A DNA stretch of 64,000 nt from Gigaspora margarita (GCA_009809945.1 WTPW01000080.1:491356-555355); one strand, 5' to 3'. Shown: positions 11,602-23,788, numbered from the stretch's first letter. Notes: generated from the letters alone by a model not told the origin. Numbers and translations: made by a program.

Positions 11602-11800
11602 TCTGCAACAATTGAAAAACTGTAATACTTAGCTGGGATCTACCCAGCCATTTGCATCGAATGTGGAAGCCGAAATGTTAACTAATCAAAAAAAATAAAC
11701 ATCCTTGTTGTAGTAATTGTGGCAGTAACTTGATCAACCCAAGGAATTTTCAATGAAAGCTAAGGCTAATAAAAATCGCAAACATGTAAATACAAACTAA

Positions 11801-12557
11801 ACTATGTAAAAACTTATTTTCTTTTGATTTTGCACATAGTAAACCCTATTTTTTATCCCTATTGTAATGTACGCAGTATAAAAAAGTAAAGACATTTTTT
11901 TAGTTTGCTTAAATCAATCGCACTATAATTACTTAGTTTAAAATGGAATAAAGTTGAAAAACATTATACATACAATTCTGCAGGATGGATATACAAGTAT
12001 GGGGGTATTTTGTAATGGGGATACTATAGCGGGGTCCTTTATAGTTATCAGTTATAATAAAATTAGATTTTTGATGGCATCTTCTGCTGTCAGAATTTTA
12101 AATCTTAATAAATCATATATAAACCTTAAAACACGTCTTGCATAACTTATACGTTACTGATTGACTTATTTATTTAATATGACGATATGAATTAAATTGC
12201 TTTCAATCAAGCATCTGCATATTTTGATATAGTGACAAGAAAAATAAATATACATGTTTATACTATGAATAGTACAGAAAAAACTTGATTGTTAATATGT
12301 AAATAGTAATTTGGCTGAGATAATCACTATTTCTTAGATTAAAATGCATCATTATAATAAATTTATAAAGAGTGGGAAAACGGGTTATTCTGTGGGAAAA
12401 ATGAGTTAGATGCATTGTTAAACCAATCCATATAACTTGTACAGGTAGTATTATTAAGAGGCGACTTATACGAAAATCTGACTATATAAAAAAAATTTCT
12501 GATCTCTACTTTATGACCTGGCCAGGATATGAAAACCAATTCTATAAGTTTACATGC
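11801..12557. other. Inner end of left arm, no gene recognised
   Basis: AT-rich sequence kept in the right arm at 19,926-20,685, including the motifs CCTGCAAGAT (minus) and CAGCAGAAGATGC (minus). The frame 11,954-12,145 is not open in the right arm. This is probably the 3-prime flank of the transposase-like element. Confidence 0.5.
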
Positions 12558-13458
12558 CCTAATAATAATAATAAATAAAAATTTTAGAAAACTTGTAAAA
12601 ACTTGTGAAAACCTGTAAAATGTTTAAAAATTTGCAAAAAGTATAATTATGTGAATATAATAATTATTAATTGATATCATATTAGATATATATCAATTAA
12701 TCAGATATATATCATTTCTATTACTATCAATAATAATTAGCAGGGGTGTTAGTATTGATATATATCTTACTCAGTTAGTAATTGATATATATCTATATAT
12801 AAAATTTGCTAATAAAAGATATAATCTGATCTTGTGGTACAGAATTTGAACATTATCAAACTATTTCGAACTATTTTGAAAAATCAGTCTAATGCATAAT
12901 CCAGGTTACAGATCTACCAATCCAGCTTGGTTTCCTAGTCCTAAAATATTTTGAAAGGGGTTTAAAATATTTCATAATATATTTCAAAATATTTCAAAAT
13001 TACTTTTGTTATATTTCAAAAATTTGATATTTCAAAATATTTCAAAATATATTATGAAATATTTTGCTTATATTACAGTTTGTAAGACCTTATATAAGAT
13101 TATGCTATTATAAATTTGCTAATGTTAGCATTTACCAAAATGTCACAAAAAATTTGGATAAATGCACCTTTTACAGCAAATGCAGAAGAATTTGCACATG
13201 CATAAATATCTTATTATTATGTTATATTTACAAATATATAGTATTATATTAATTTATTAATTTTATAAAATAGAGCAAAAGATTTTGGATTACATCAATG
13301 GAGCTCTATATCATATATAAAAAAACCTAATGTTTCTGATTTCTATTAAGATAAATTACTATTACAAAGAACTTTTAAAAAATATTGTATATATTTATAA
13401 ATTTTTATTAAATTTGATAAATATTTCTTAATATTTAATTATTATAAAATAAATTATA
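12558..13458. repeat. Diverged relic related to the 31-38 kb element family
   Basis: GTGAAAACCTGTAAAA near 12,612 and the stretch from GATCTTGT to TTTCCTAGT (12,828-12,940) have clear relatives near 38,101 and 32,282-32,400. A local palindrome of AAAATATTTCATAATATATT lies at 12,962-13,067. The frame 13,064-13,252 falls in AT filler. Confidence 0.55.
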
Positions 13459-13690
13459 GAAAACAAAGATAAAAAAAAAGCTAATGAACTTTCTTAAAAA
13501 TCTAAAAGGCCTCAAACTATTAAAAATAATTCTGTTATTACAAATGAAACTAATGATAACAAAGTTTTAAGAATTGAGCATAAAAAAACTTGAAATTCAA
13601 AGAAACAAAATTAGTAAATTAGATAAAGAAGTTATATTGCAGAAAAGCTTCAAAAAGTTATTAATAATTAGATTTTCTATTTATTCATTA
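13459..13690 (+). pseudogene. Broken Lys-rich gene fragment, unknown
   Basis: Reads as ENKDKKKANELS, a stop, then KSKRPQTIKNNSVITNETND and KVLRIEH. After a one-base shift it continues KLEIQRNKISKLDKEVILQK. Composition is coding-like, basic and possibly coiled-coil. It runs straight into the LINE target site. It could be an exon of a lost gene or of the surrounding element. No family recognised. Confidence 0.3.
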
Positions 13691-13753
13691 ATATGTATTA
13701 ATTACGCGGAGGTCCAGGATAATGACAGTTAGATCCAACATACAGGACAGACT

Positions 13754-14155
13754 ATGGATACCTGCGCAGCTGTGAGAGCTGAGCCTAAAATGGTGAGCGA
13801 CCTTGTAAAAGACACAAATAGCTCCTCAGATAACATTACATCATCTCCCTCTAAGGAAACTTGCTATAATTTATTCGTACAAAAATACAATCTCTCCCTA
13901 CTATCAAAACAACAAACTCTTAAATCCTTTATTAAACATTTGCTTAAACAAGCTTTCTTATATCCTTACAAGATATCTATAAATATAATTACATTGGAAA
14001 CTCATATATATCTTAGTACTAAAGATAAACTTCTTTCAATCATATCCTACTACTACCTAATCAATTTTCTATCTATTATGACTCACCTATTAAATCTTCA
14101 TATAACAACTACCCTGAAAATAATTCTTCTTCCTTTGCAACAACTTTCCAATTAG
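13754..14155 (+). pseudogene. LINE first coding part
   Basis: 133 codons starting MDTCAAVRAEPKMVSD, about 50 bases after the LINE 5-prime end, so a plausible true start. It has a Ser-rich stretch (SSDNITSSPSKE) and no recognisable nucleic-acid-binding motif. The end of the frame drifts into low-complexity sequence, suggesting a frameshift before the endonuclease. Confidence 0.5.
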
Positions 14156-14159
14156 ATAA

Positions 14160-14890
14160 TTCTATATCTTTACTATCAACTCTTAATCTTAATATTGTTA
14201 CACACAATGTTCAAGCCTATAATACTCCTCTTAAAAGACAACTCTAGAAGAATTTTGCTTCTCGAACAATATTCAAATTTGTAGCATAACTGAAACCAAA
14301 CTTGCTGAATCAAAACCTAAAAAGTTCTTTAACAACAAGCAATTTACATTCTTTTGGTCTTGTCTAAACAACTCTGCTGAAGGCACTGGTATTATGGTTA
14401 ATAACTCTATAAAGTCTTATATTCACAATGTAATTAAACATCCTGGAAGAGCAGTTGCAATTGATCTGTTCTTTAAACATGATTTTAAATTCCAAATTAT
14501 TTCTGTATATCTTTCTTCAACCACCAACAACTACGAAACCAATCTCAAGAAGCTATTATATTATGGATACAAGATGCACTTTCATTAGATTTACATCCTA
14601 TCATCTTAGGCGACTTTAATACATCTCCTTCTCTAACTAATAACTCTACTGCCAAAACTAAACTTCTTTCTTACTTATACCACAATAGCATGTATGATTT
14701 GGCTGATAATACTAACAATACCCAATATACCTGGCAGCGTAATGATTTAAGCAGCCGCATTGATTACATATAGGCACATAATACAATAATACCATAACTT
14801 ATAGACTTTTCACTTCATTCACCCTTATCTACTACTCATAGTGACCATCTTATACTTATTTCTAAATGGATATTTCCATTTGCATTATCC
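14160..14890 (+). pseudogene. LINE AP-endonuclease-like region
   Basis: Spread over at least three frames. LNIVTHNVQAYN resembles the N-terminal strand of AP endonucleases. SITETKLAE carries the catalytic-type E of ETK. GTGIMVNN is followed by IGDFNTSP-like HPIILGDFNTSP (D and N), then WQRNDLSSRIDYI and HSDHLILISK (SDH). Order and spacing fit the family. The open frame 14,394-14,588 covers the middle. Decayed. Confidence 0.7.
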
Positions 14891-15301
14891 TCAAAACTTC
14901 NNNACAAAACANGCTNCAAANGAAGAATTTTTNAGTACAAACTTATGGATCAAGCAAANNNGGAANAATTTTCTTCTCAATGTCAACACAATATTATCCA
15001 AAACAAAACTCCTCTTTCTGCTAGCTCTAATGAATCTATAGAATGCACATAGCACAAAATCCAAACCAGTATTATTAATGCTGCTCTTAAAACTATCCCT
15101 AACAAAAAATTCACAGTCCGAAATTTCTATCATGCTTTCACTCCCAAAGCTACAGAACTGCACAAAGGTCTTAAAACTATTGGAAATATAATGCAGCAAA
15201 CCAAATATTTACTATCACACAACCAACCTATACCTACTACAATCCTTGCTCATATTCAAAGTATTAACTCTAAACACTAATTTTCTATTCCTTCTCCACT
15301 A

Positions 15302-15583
15302 GGGTTCCTCAAATTCAAATCAAATCAAATATTGGGTCAATTTGAATTTGATCAAATCAAATTGACCCTGATTTGAATTTGAATTGATTCAAATATTTGG
15401 ATTTGAATTTGATTTGAATTTGAATTTTTAATAGTAATATTCAAATCAAATCAAATATTTGTCAAATCAAATCAAATTTGGTCAGATTTGAATTTGATCA
15501 AATCAAATATAGTCAAATTTGAATTTGAATTTGATCAAATATTTGATTCAAATATTTGAAGTTCAAATCAAATTGCGGAACCC
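15302..15583. mobile_element. MITE of TTTGAAT repeats nested in the LINE
   Basis: Ends are GGGTTCC and GGAACCC, flanked by TA (15,300-15,301 and 15,584-15,585), a Tc1/mariner-type arrangement. The whole interior is an imperfect array of TTTGAATTTGATCAAATC, so it is self-complementary along its length. Inserted after the LINE. Confidence 0.8.
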
Positions 15584-15939
15584 TATCCTCCACCTTCTTG
15601 CCAATCAGACCTATCTAATTGGCTACTTCACACCAAAGTATACTGGAAAACTCTATACAATGCTAGAAATCTGAAAAATTCCTACTATCTTAGAGATCAT
15701 ATTAAAACAGCTATAAATACTAGATGTGAAAGATTANTTACCCATCCAACTAAAATGATTAACAGCATCCTCAACTGTCATACTGATCCTGTTNATTTTA
15801 ATAATATAAAAACCCAAACTAATATTCTTACAGATCCTACAGAAATTAAGGATTATATCCGATTACATTTTTGTCAATGGACTACAAACCACACCTATAA
15901 CCAACATATCTTCTAATATTATATCAGAATGGTACAACT

Positions 15940-16950
15940 CTATTTTAGTACCAATCACCTTAGATGAAACTATCAATACTATTAACAACTTTCCAAACAA
16001 AAAAGCATGTGGCCCTTCTGGTATTAGTTACNAGATGCTAAAACATGCAGGTATACAAACCATTACTGCTATTATAGCACTACTAAACCGATGTTTAATA
16101 TCTGGCTTAATTCCCAAACAATAGAAAAATGGGTGTATTTTTCCTATCTTCAAAAAAACAACTTTTGATGGACATTTACACAATACTCAACCAATTAGCC
16201 TTATTGAACATATTAAAAAACTATATATTAAAATTCTTACTAATCAACTCAACACTGTTTTTTCCTCTTACAATATTCTTAATCCACACAACTATGTGCT
16301 CTTCTTGGCAACAGTACTCATATCCCAATTTATATTCTTAACAATTTTATTGAAGATGCAAATTGCAATCAAAAGGAGATCTGGCTTCTGTCTCAGGATA
16401 TGAGCAAAGCATATGACTCTGCTAATATAGATCTTTTTATTCTATCTCCAAAAGGCTCAATATGCCAACACACCTTATAACAACCCTTTCCAATCTTCTT
16501 ATACAAAAAACTAATAGAGTAATAACTAATCTTGGGCTTACATCTTCTTATAAAGTTCATGATGGAATAGACCAGGGTGAAGCTATTACATCTCTCTTTT
16601 GGCAAATATATTATGATCCTTTTATTACCAAAATCTCTAATTTCTATACAGGTTATCAATCTTCTGTATCTTGGCTTTCTAGCATTTCTTCACATACTTT
16701 TGATTCTCTACAAGTTTCAATATCTGTTCTTGCGTATATGGATGACACCTTGTGGATTGCAGAATCTCAACAACAACTAGAAAACATTCTTCATATAGCA
16801 TCTTCATTCTACCAAATGGCTAATATCAAAGTCAATCCACAAAAATCCACTTTTGTATCCAACTCTATACATACATCTTCTAATTCCTTTTTAAACTATA
16901 ATGTTCAATGCCAACCTCCTACAACACCTTTTAAATTTCTTGGATGCTAG
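15940..16950 (+). pseudogene. LINE reverse transcriptase region
   Basis: NKKACGPSGISY (about 16,000-16,035) is the finger motif. Frames are interrupted up to about 16,460. The frame 16,462-16,950 (162 codons) holds HDGIDQGEAITSLFW and the catalytic YMDDTLW (16,736-16,756), followed by a thumb-like NPQKSTF and FKFLGC. YMDD with GIDQG is typical of fungal and protist LINE enzymes. Confidence 0.85.
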
Positions 16951-18260
16951 TTTTCTACTTCACCCAAACCTACAATACAGTCTAAACTAATTTCTCAAGA
17001 AGCTTTTTAGCTCATCAACACACTTAATACCAAACAAATTACTGATAAGCAAGCTTGCTATATCATTAACAATGTTATTATACCTATTCTTGAGTACTGC
17101 ATTCATAATACAATTCTTACTTACTCAACATGTAACAAAATCCTTTCTAAATATCATACTGTTGCCAAATACAAAGCAAGACTAGCCAAAAGTACACCTA
17201 ATAGTACTATGCTTAATTACAATATATATGGAATCAAAAATATTTGGGATATACAATTACAACATCATCTTTCTACTTTTTTACTTTGACTTAACAATCC
17301 TCATTTACTTGGTAATAGTACACATATTCGACTACAACAATTACAAAACAATCTATGGCCTACAACTAATATACTACAACACTCAAACCCTATTATTAAT
17401 GGCCCCAACAAATACTCTACTACCTTTAAGATAATTTTACTTCTCAATCATCTAGAATCTTCTATATCTGTACATAAAGAAATTTTATGTCCATTTACTA
17501 TTAACCTACCCTATACTTCACTTGAATCTCTTCTTCATCATCATTCCTAATATACAATTTTTAAGTGCCAATTATGCTCAAAGCACATTTTATTTCTAGA
17601 GCAACTCACCTCTTATGATAATACACTCTTTTATCTTGGTCACATATTTCTCCTAGAATTCATAATCTTATACCAGGAAAAATACCGAATTGGTTCCTTA
17701 CACTTGAAAACATAATTTTATTCAATACTACAACTTGTCATATTAGTTCCTCTTTACATCTTTCTAATACTAATTCACTCTCATTTCAAACTGGTCACTT
17801 TAACTCCAAATCTAAACCTTGGCTTATTTTCTATCTTGAAAATGAAATTATAATTGGAAAAGCTCGATAATTTAATCACACTACTAATACTATCTCTATA
17901 ACACATTAGAATATACAAACTGATTATAGTTATACATCTCTTTATCCTACTTCTGATATAACTGCACTCCCTGCTCAGGATGTTCTCTTAATTCAAATAG
18001 AATTCAAAGTGCCTGCACTTTAGATATATCAGCTACACTATCCACCAAATTTTTGGGTAGAAAAACCTATACCAAACTTACAAAAAACTTCAACTTAATG
18101 CAAATCAACTTGATTTACTATATTCTATTGCATCTCGCCATTTTATTAATACTCCTCCTTTACCCCAAATTATAATACACAACAGCCCTATTTTAGACAT
18201 TTTTCTAACTTCTTCAGCTACCACAAAACTTCAAACTATAGCACAATCCAACTCTCTACT
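16951..18260 (+). pseudogene. LINE region between RT and RNase H
   Basis: No long frame. Short pieces such as KQITDKQACYIINNVIIPIL and ILEYCIH read like the C-terminal connecting part of a LINE polyprotein. Much Ser and Thr. The frame 17,228-17,434 is out of register. Decayed coding DNA. Confidence 0.45.
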
Positions 18261-18267
18261 CTCAAAT

Positions 18268-18789
18268 TTTTGTTTTTATACTGATGGATCTGTTATCCAT
18301 ATATCTAACCCAAGATGCTCTATGGGAATTGCATGGATCCAAGTCTCCAATAATCATATTTCTCACTCTTTCTCTGCTCAAATTCAAAACTGGCCATNCT
18401 CATACAAAGCTGAATTAATTGCTATACTATCTGCAATTAGTACTTGCCCTCGAAATAGTAATATAGATATATATACTGATTCTCAATCCATTATTTCAAA
18501 GTATAATACACTTACTTTACACANACCAAATTACAACAAACTATATTNATACAACTACTGGCCTATTTGGCACACTCTTCTTAATCTCATTAAGCCATAT
18601 TCTCTTAAGATTAAACTATACAAAGTGCAAGCACATAGCAACAATGAATACAACACAAAGCTGATGAACTTGCAAAAAACCATTTTTTCTCACCCATTCT
18701 TGAATTTCAGCCCCATAATATTTACAACTCCTCTTTCACCTTTATTTACAAAAAATACAATATTGAGCAACCAATACGCTGTGCTATAA
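18268..18789 (+). pseudogene. LINE RNase H region
   Basis: FCFYTDGSVIH (first D) lies just before the frame 18,322-18,789. Then GIAWIQVSNN, SYKAELIAILSAI (E) and IDIYTDSQSII (second D) follow. VQAHSNNEYN matches the last loop. These are the residues of ribonuclease H1-type domains. Two N bases fall inside. After about residue 115 the frame leaves the domain. Confidence 0.8.
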
Positions 18790-18970
18790 AAAATATCTGT
18801 AATGCACATACTATTGCTATGTGGTTCTCTCAACACAGAATCTACCAAATTATTCCTCTTTCTCAACAAATTGATTGGAATGCAATCTGGTTATACCTTA
18901 ATCATAACCACAAGCATACTTATAACTATACTAACTTTCAACTTTGTTCTCAAAAATCATTTCGAATTAA

Positions 18971-19294
18971 ATGTATGCTACATATGCTTCCTACATTTTC
19001 CTATTTTCTTTCTATAACTCCTCTCTACACATACACCCTACTTGTATCACATGCAATCAAACAGATCACCAACTTCACTGGCTACTCTGCCCAGACTCAA
19101 ATAATATATCTAACATTATTGAAAATATGATCAAAAATTTTTCTTTTTCAGATCTATCAGATATATTATCCACTGAACTACAGCAACTACATAACAACCT
19201 TATAACACACACTGCTTCTCTCCTACATATTCTACACCTTTTAATACTACAACCTTTTATACTACAATCCAGGGCTTTATTCCTATACCACTAA
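18971..19294 (+). pseudogene. LINE C-terminal zinc-knuckle part
   Basis: 107 codons with CITCNQTDHQLHWLLCP (CxxC, then H and C), a motif found after RNase H in related fungal LINE polyproteins. The two overlapping frames (18,802-19,017 and 18,819-19,130) are shadows or shifted pieces of the same region. Confidence 0.55.
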
Positions 19295-19848
19295 CTAATA
19301 TTGTATCTCAATATACCTCTTACAAAAACGCATCCAATACTATTGTTAAACTCCTTCTGCTCATTTCACAAAACATTTATGAACATTTATGGAAACCATA
19401 CTGTATAAAACTTGCAAACTAGAAATCTTCGCAAAACCTATTACAACAATCTTCATGCTCTATATTTACTAAATCTTCACATATATCCTCTTACAACAAA
19501 GCTCTATATACTTATAATTGTATATGTGGCTTACCAGACCAACTACATGAGGACAATACTAATACCTGCTCGCCTCTTGGGCTAGCACTTAAAAAAATAG
19601 ACATTTGGTCATATAATTGGATCAAATATAGCTTTTCTACTAACTCAATTCTTCACATCCAAATCTAGGTGAGTTTTAACCACTCTAGTAGGTTTAGGTT
19701 GCAGATAATTTAGATAGAATTAGTTTATCTATAGTCTGAGTCTTAATTCTTGTATAATAACTTGTAACTTGAGAAATCCCATGAGGAATTTCACACATTT
19801 TATTAATAAAAATAAAGGCAAAACCTCACCTTAACAACAAAAAAAAAA
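19295..19848 (+). other. LINE 3-prime untranslated region and poly(A)
   Basis: No reading frame. AATAAAAATAAAGGC at about 19,804 resembles a polyadenylation signal, and the A run at 19,839-19,848 abuts the target duplication. Confidence 0.6.
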
Positions 19849-20729
19849 TTAATATGTATTAATTTGTGAATTGCTTATAGAATATATAATTATTTGTCTA
19901 ATAAGAAAAGCTTCAAAAACTTAGGCCACATAAACTTATAGAATTGGTTTTCATATCCCAGATGGGTCAGTAAAGTGGAGATCAAAATTTTTTTTTATAT
20001 AGCCAGATTTTTGTATAAGTCACCTCCTAACAATACCACTTGTACAAGTTATACAAACGGGTTTAACAATGTGTCTAACTCATTTTTTCCACAGGATAGC
20101 CCATTTTCCCACTCTTTATAAATTTATTATAATGATGCATTTTAATCTAAGAAATAGTAATTATCTCAGCCAAATCACTATTTACATATTAACAATCAAG
20201 TTTTTCCTGTACTCTTCATAGTATAAACATGCATATATTTATTTTTCTTGTCACTATATCAATATACGCAAATATTTGATTGAAAGCAATTTAATTCATA
20301 TTATTGTATTAAATAAATAAGTCAATCAGTAACATATAAGTTATGCAAGACATGTTTAAGGATTATGCATGATTTATTAAGATTTAAAATTTGACAGCAG
20401 AAGATGCTGTTGGAAATCTAATTTTATTATACTGATAACCATATAAAGGACCCCGCTATAGTATCCCCATTACAAAATATCCCCATACTTGTATATCCCC
20501 CCTGCAAGATTGTATATATAATGATTTTTAACTTTATTCCATTTTAAACTAAGTAATTATAGTGTGATTGATTTAAACAAACTAAAAAAATGTCTTTACT
20601 TTTTTATACTGTGTACATTACAATAGGGATAAAAAATAGGGTTTACTATGTGCAAAATCAAAAGAAAAATAAGTTTTTATGTAGTTTAGTTTGTATTTAC
20701 ACATTTGCATTTTTTATTAGCCTTAGCTT

Positions 20730-21098
20730 TCATTGAAGATTTCCTTGGGTTGATTGAGTTACTGCTACAATTACTACATGAGAATGTTCATTTTTTGTTG
20801 ATTGGTTAATATTTCGGCTTCCACATTTGATGCAAATGGCTAGGTAGATCCTGGCTAAGTAGTATGGTTTTTTAATTGTTGCAGAACAAGATAATGAGTC
20901 ATTAACGAAGACTCTAGAAAAAAGTTCACTAATAGAATCCTCCTTGTGAGTATCAGATTCTTCAACATTTTCATCAGATTCTTCAACATTTTTATCAGAT
21001 TCTTCTGCACTTTTACCGAATTCTTCTACATATTCACCTGGCTCTTCTTTTTCTGAGCTTTCAGATTCAGATTTATCAAGTTCATTCTCTCTATTCAT
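20730..21098 (-). pseudogene. Acidic tail and last CxxC, right copy
   Basis: 122 codons. Acidic Ser-rich part (SESESSEKEEPGEYVEEF, EESDENVEESD), then YYLARIYLAICIKCGSRNIN with CxxC and a His-rich end. The frame just upstream (21,415-21,095) overlaps it by four bases in another phase, so a one-base shift probably separates them. Confidence 0.55.
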
Positions 21099-21415
21099 TT
21101 TTCTTTATTAGCTTTGTCATTAGCTTTGTCATTAGCTTTGTCATTAGCCTCTTTATTAGCTTCTTCATTAGCTTCTTCATTGGAACTCTTAGAACTAACA
21201 ATATTTTCTACATCGTCATCAACTTCTGATTCCTTTGGTAATGCAATCATCTCCAGGTCGCATGTGTTATGAAATGACATACCACAGGTATAAAAAATTG
21301 AATCTAAAAGTCTTTTCAACAAAGCTTTATCTTTTTTAGAAAGCTTCTTCACACTGAAAAGAAAATGAGGCTTCTTACACTCAATGCAATTTACAGTAAA
21401 ACTATATTTTTGCAC
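21095..21415 (-). pseudogene. Zinc-knuckle part, right copy
   Basis: 106 codons with FTVNCIECKKPHFLFSVKKL, then SKKDKALLKRLLDSIFYTCG, a CxxC with a distant Cys pair, followed by a repeated EANDKAND-like acidic and basic stretch. Conserved with 11,033-11,390 in the left arm. Confidence 0.55.
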
Positions 21416-22449
21416 GAGCAGCAGTAGGACTAAATGGCATAGTATGTTTGGTTTTTGTTTTGCTTACCTTTGTTTTTGCTTCGGACTTTGCAAATGAAGG
21501 TCTATAGTTTTCCATTGTTCAGATACCATATATTTCTTCAAATGACTTATAATGCAAATCATCTCCAGGTATCAGATTTGGTAGACAGTGAAGCTGCTCG
21601 AAGTCTTTTGGAGAGCTACAGAGATACCGACATATAGTACAGGACGATTCACCACATTTTTTAATCAAAAAAAAGTAATGTCTTAAGGTGCAACAATGGT
21701 TGAAAAAGTCTTGTAATCATTGCTTAAAAAGAAATGTTTTTTGTTGTTTTACTATATAATTTTTTTTAACTGCAAATGATTTAATTGATACTTACCTTTT
21801 GCCTTATAGCTTCTGCAGTACAATTTTCATAGGAATATTATTATCCAAAAGCAAAATCGTTTCCTAGAATTTTTCTATTTCTACTTCTGAAGCAGTATTA
21901 AATGTTTTAAATAGTTCACCCTTAAGGGACTAATGATTGAACACATCACTGATTAAATTAATTGGGGCCTAAAGACTTTCAATAAGATTGTCTTAAAGCC
22001 ATTAGTTTCATTGGCAATTTTATGAATATCATTCATTGTGCTGACTTTACTTATTAATCTTTCTGATTGATCATTCATCTTAGTTCTCATTAACCCAACA
22101 CTTTGTAGTCCTAGGTTTAAAATCGACATAACATGCTAAACAGGATTTTTTTTATAAATATTGTAGTGGTGTTCGAACTGGACCAAATAATCGAGATCTA
22201 AAGTGAGAAAAAGACAAATATAGGAAAGTTGAACACGAGTATATGTGCAGTAATGATCTGGACCACTGTTTGTATAGAGACATAGTATAGGTTTGTTTGT
22301 TAGCTCTTCTGTAAGAAGTATGTTATATATTTCTGTCGCATGGGGAGGGTAAGGAATGTTAAAATATTGGATCCTTCAATCCTATGCGCACTTTCCTACA
22401 TAGAAATTACTATTTATTGATTTGGGTATATTGCATATCATCATTATAC

Positions 22450-22683
22450 TCAGTATGATACCCATTTTGTATAGTCATGGTCAGCAACTGTAAATGTAGT
22501 ATTTCTACTAACTACAACTTTCTTTCCTTTTTCAACTGCAGCTACAGGAAATCTGGGCTCTCCAACTTTACAACGATGCTTGTCATTCATAAAAAAAAAT
22601 TTGTAATTTCTCAAAATTTTATAGCAAATTCTTTTTTTATCGAAATATTGCAGATGCATAATGGGTATCTTGATAATATGCAT
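22450..22683 (-). pseudogene. Catalytic-region fragment, right copy
   Basis: 77 codons. YFDKKRICYKILRNYKFFFM leads into NDKHRCKVGEPRFPVAAVEK and FTVADHDYTK. Equivalent to 9,240-9,430 in the left arm. The Asp of DKHR is the candidate first catalytic acid. The opposite-strand frame 22,477-22,707 is its shadow. Confidence 0.6.
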
Positions 22684-22764
22684 ATAGCTGACATGTTTGG
22701 ACCATGAATTTTAAAGTAAACAACCAGTAAATTGTAAACTACTAAGCTGTGTTGGGTTCTTAGG

Positions 22765-23087
22765 CTAAAACTGTAATCGTAGCCATTGTGCGCTAGGTAT
22801 TGGTGTTCTAGTTAGGCATTCTTTTTTGATTTGATGCAAAAGATTATTAACTGATATTGCAGTTGCAAGGTGTATGATTGAATCGTGCCTGCATTTATCT
22901 ACCACAGTAACAGCATCAGCCTTTTTTTTTAAGAAACTGAGCTGCAACTTCCCAGAAAACATCATATTTACCTGTTCTTCCATTATTATACTCACGCAAA
23001 TCAACTGCTATTTCTGGATCTCCAAGATCTAAAGCAATTCTAATATGCTCATTGACCTTTGCTTGATCTGTAGTCTTGGCTGCAGAG
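22765..23087 (-). pseudogene. Conserved block upstream of the catalytic core, right copy
   Basis: Residues LDLGDPEIAVDLREYNNG, then KYDVFWEVAAQFL, AVTVVDKCRHDSIIHLA and TPIPSAQWLRLQF, in two frames (the second at 22,765-23,004). The left-arm counterpart is at about 8,800-9,115 with the same order. Role unknown. Its position suggests an N-terminal domain preceding the DDE fold. Confidence 0.5.
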
Positions 23088-23095
23088 ACATCACC

Positions 23096-23273
23096 AGGAC
23101 CTCGAAATATGCATAAATAGGTCAGGTTAATTATAGGGTTACTAAAAAAGAAAGATTTGCAAAAAAAACTTTAAAATAAACAAAAAATTACTATAAATAG
23201 AAAAGATCTGTATAAAAAACTTCAAAAATAAGCAAACTTATACCTGACCTATCTATGTATATTTCAGGGTCCT
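23096..23273. mobile_element. 178-bp hAT-like MITE with AGGACC ends
   Basis: Right arm only. Ends AGGACCTCGAAATATGCATA and inverted AGGACCCTGAAATATACATA match closely, followed by shared AATAGGTCAGGT-like DNA. Flanks ACATCACC and ACGTCACT (8 bp, two differences) straddle it. The left arm reads through without it near 8,790. The same AGGACCC start marks the element at 25,935. Confidence 0.75.
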
Positions 23274-23689
23274 ACGTCACTCGTTAACATTCTATAAATT
23301 GCTCGAAAAGACAAAGGCTTAGATTTCAGAAGAAGCAATTCACAAGTGCGCAAATAGTTTATTCGCATTGCTCGTGTATGGTAATGGGTGCATCTTTCTG
23401 TAATTCACTTATGATTTGTTTATTTTCTTGTAAAATTTTTTCTTCATTAGCTTTTTCATCGATTTTACATATTGAGATTGCATTAAAAGCATTATTTCCT
23501 GTGCTAAATCGATACTCCTGATTTTGAAGAAAAATGCGCGAGATATATCCTGTATGTAATGCATTCTTTGTCTTTAAAAAAAAACTTATTAGCTTTATAC
23601 ACTAAGATTAACAACTCTACTCTTTTATTAACAATTCTAATCTTACTCAAAGAATAGATGAAGGAGAGAAATATTAAAATTTTATATTT

Positions 23690-23788
23690 GAGCGATGATA
23701 AGGGAAAATGGGACATTGGTTTATCATTGATTATTTAAATAAATAATCAATGATAAACCAATGTCCCATTTTTCTTTAACACTCATTT
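23690..23788. mobile_element. Compact fold-back element inside the transposase-like gene
   Basis: About 98 bp that fold almost completely on themselves around ATTATTTAAATAAATAAT, with GGGAAAATGGGACATTGGTT on one side and its inverse on the other. It also occurs in the left arm, where it has been split (7,970-8,372). Confidence 0.75.

Larger units (their letters stand above)
4289..11800 (+). pseudogene. Broken DDE-type transposase-like gene, left copy
   Basis: Collinear with the right-arm copy (24,807 to 20,686, minus). In order: an N-terminal part (4,289-4,686); a conserved block with HKRFKDRSYHIPKLFFEFFG and DANELNLHCKALA (6,492-6,966); a block with SMLESL-like and LDLGDPEIAVDL residues (about 8,780-9,115); DDKHRCKVGEPRF (9,291 on); TDSSPDHHCTY (about 10,193); a shifted NPVEH (about 10,326) leading into MSILNLELQSVGL; CGKLSCTIC and CIECEKPHLL zinc-knuckle-like pairs; and an acidic tail. 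DDKHR, T-D-x-x-P-D-H and N-P-V-E look like the three acidic catalytic positions of a DDE transposase, with about 43 residues between the second D and the E. Stops, frameshifts and four insertions break the frame. Introns cannot be excluded. The catalytic assignment is inference, and I do not name a superfamily. Confidence 0.65.
1..12557 (+). repeat. Left arm of a giant inverted repeat (about 12.6 kb)
   Basis: This arm matches the reverse complement of 19,926-30,892 nearly throughout. The outermost bases (GATCTATTTTTGGAAGGCAT at 4-23) reappear inverted at 30,871-30,890, and the inner end near 12,540-12,557 pairs with 19,926 onward. By eye the arms differ at roughly one base in ten and each has private insertions, here at 4,690-6,488, 6,975-7,897, 7,994-8,290 and 9,557-10,133. 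The arm runs off the left edge of the window, so its true outer end and any target duplication cannot be seen. Confidence 0.9.
13704..19848 (+). mobile_element. Full-length LINE retrotransposon (endonuclease, RT, RNase H)
   Basis: Bounded by a perfect 16-bp duplication TTAATATGTATTAATT (13,688-13,703 and 19,849-19,864) and ending in a run of ten A. In order: a short Ser/Thr-rich first part (13,754-14,155); an AP-endonuclease-like region with NIVTHNVQ, GDFNTSPSL and SDH (about 14,180-14,890); reverse transcriptase (about 15,940-16,950); RNase H (18,268-18,680); a C-terminal CxxC zinc-knuckle (about 19,058); and a 3-prime untranslated region. Several stops and frameshifts and one nested MITE (15,302-15,583) make it inactive. 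Scattered N bases mark uncertain assembly at 14,901-14,966 and a few other points. It sits in the loop between the two large arms. Confidence 0.9.
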
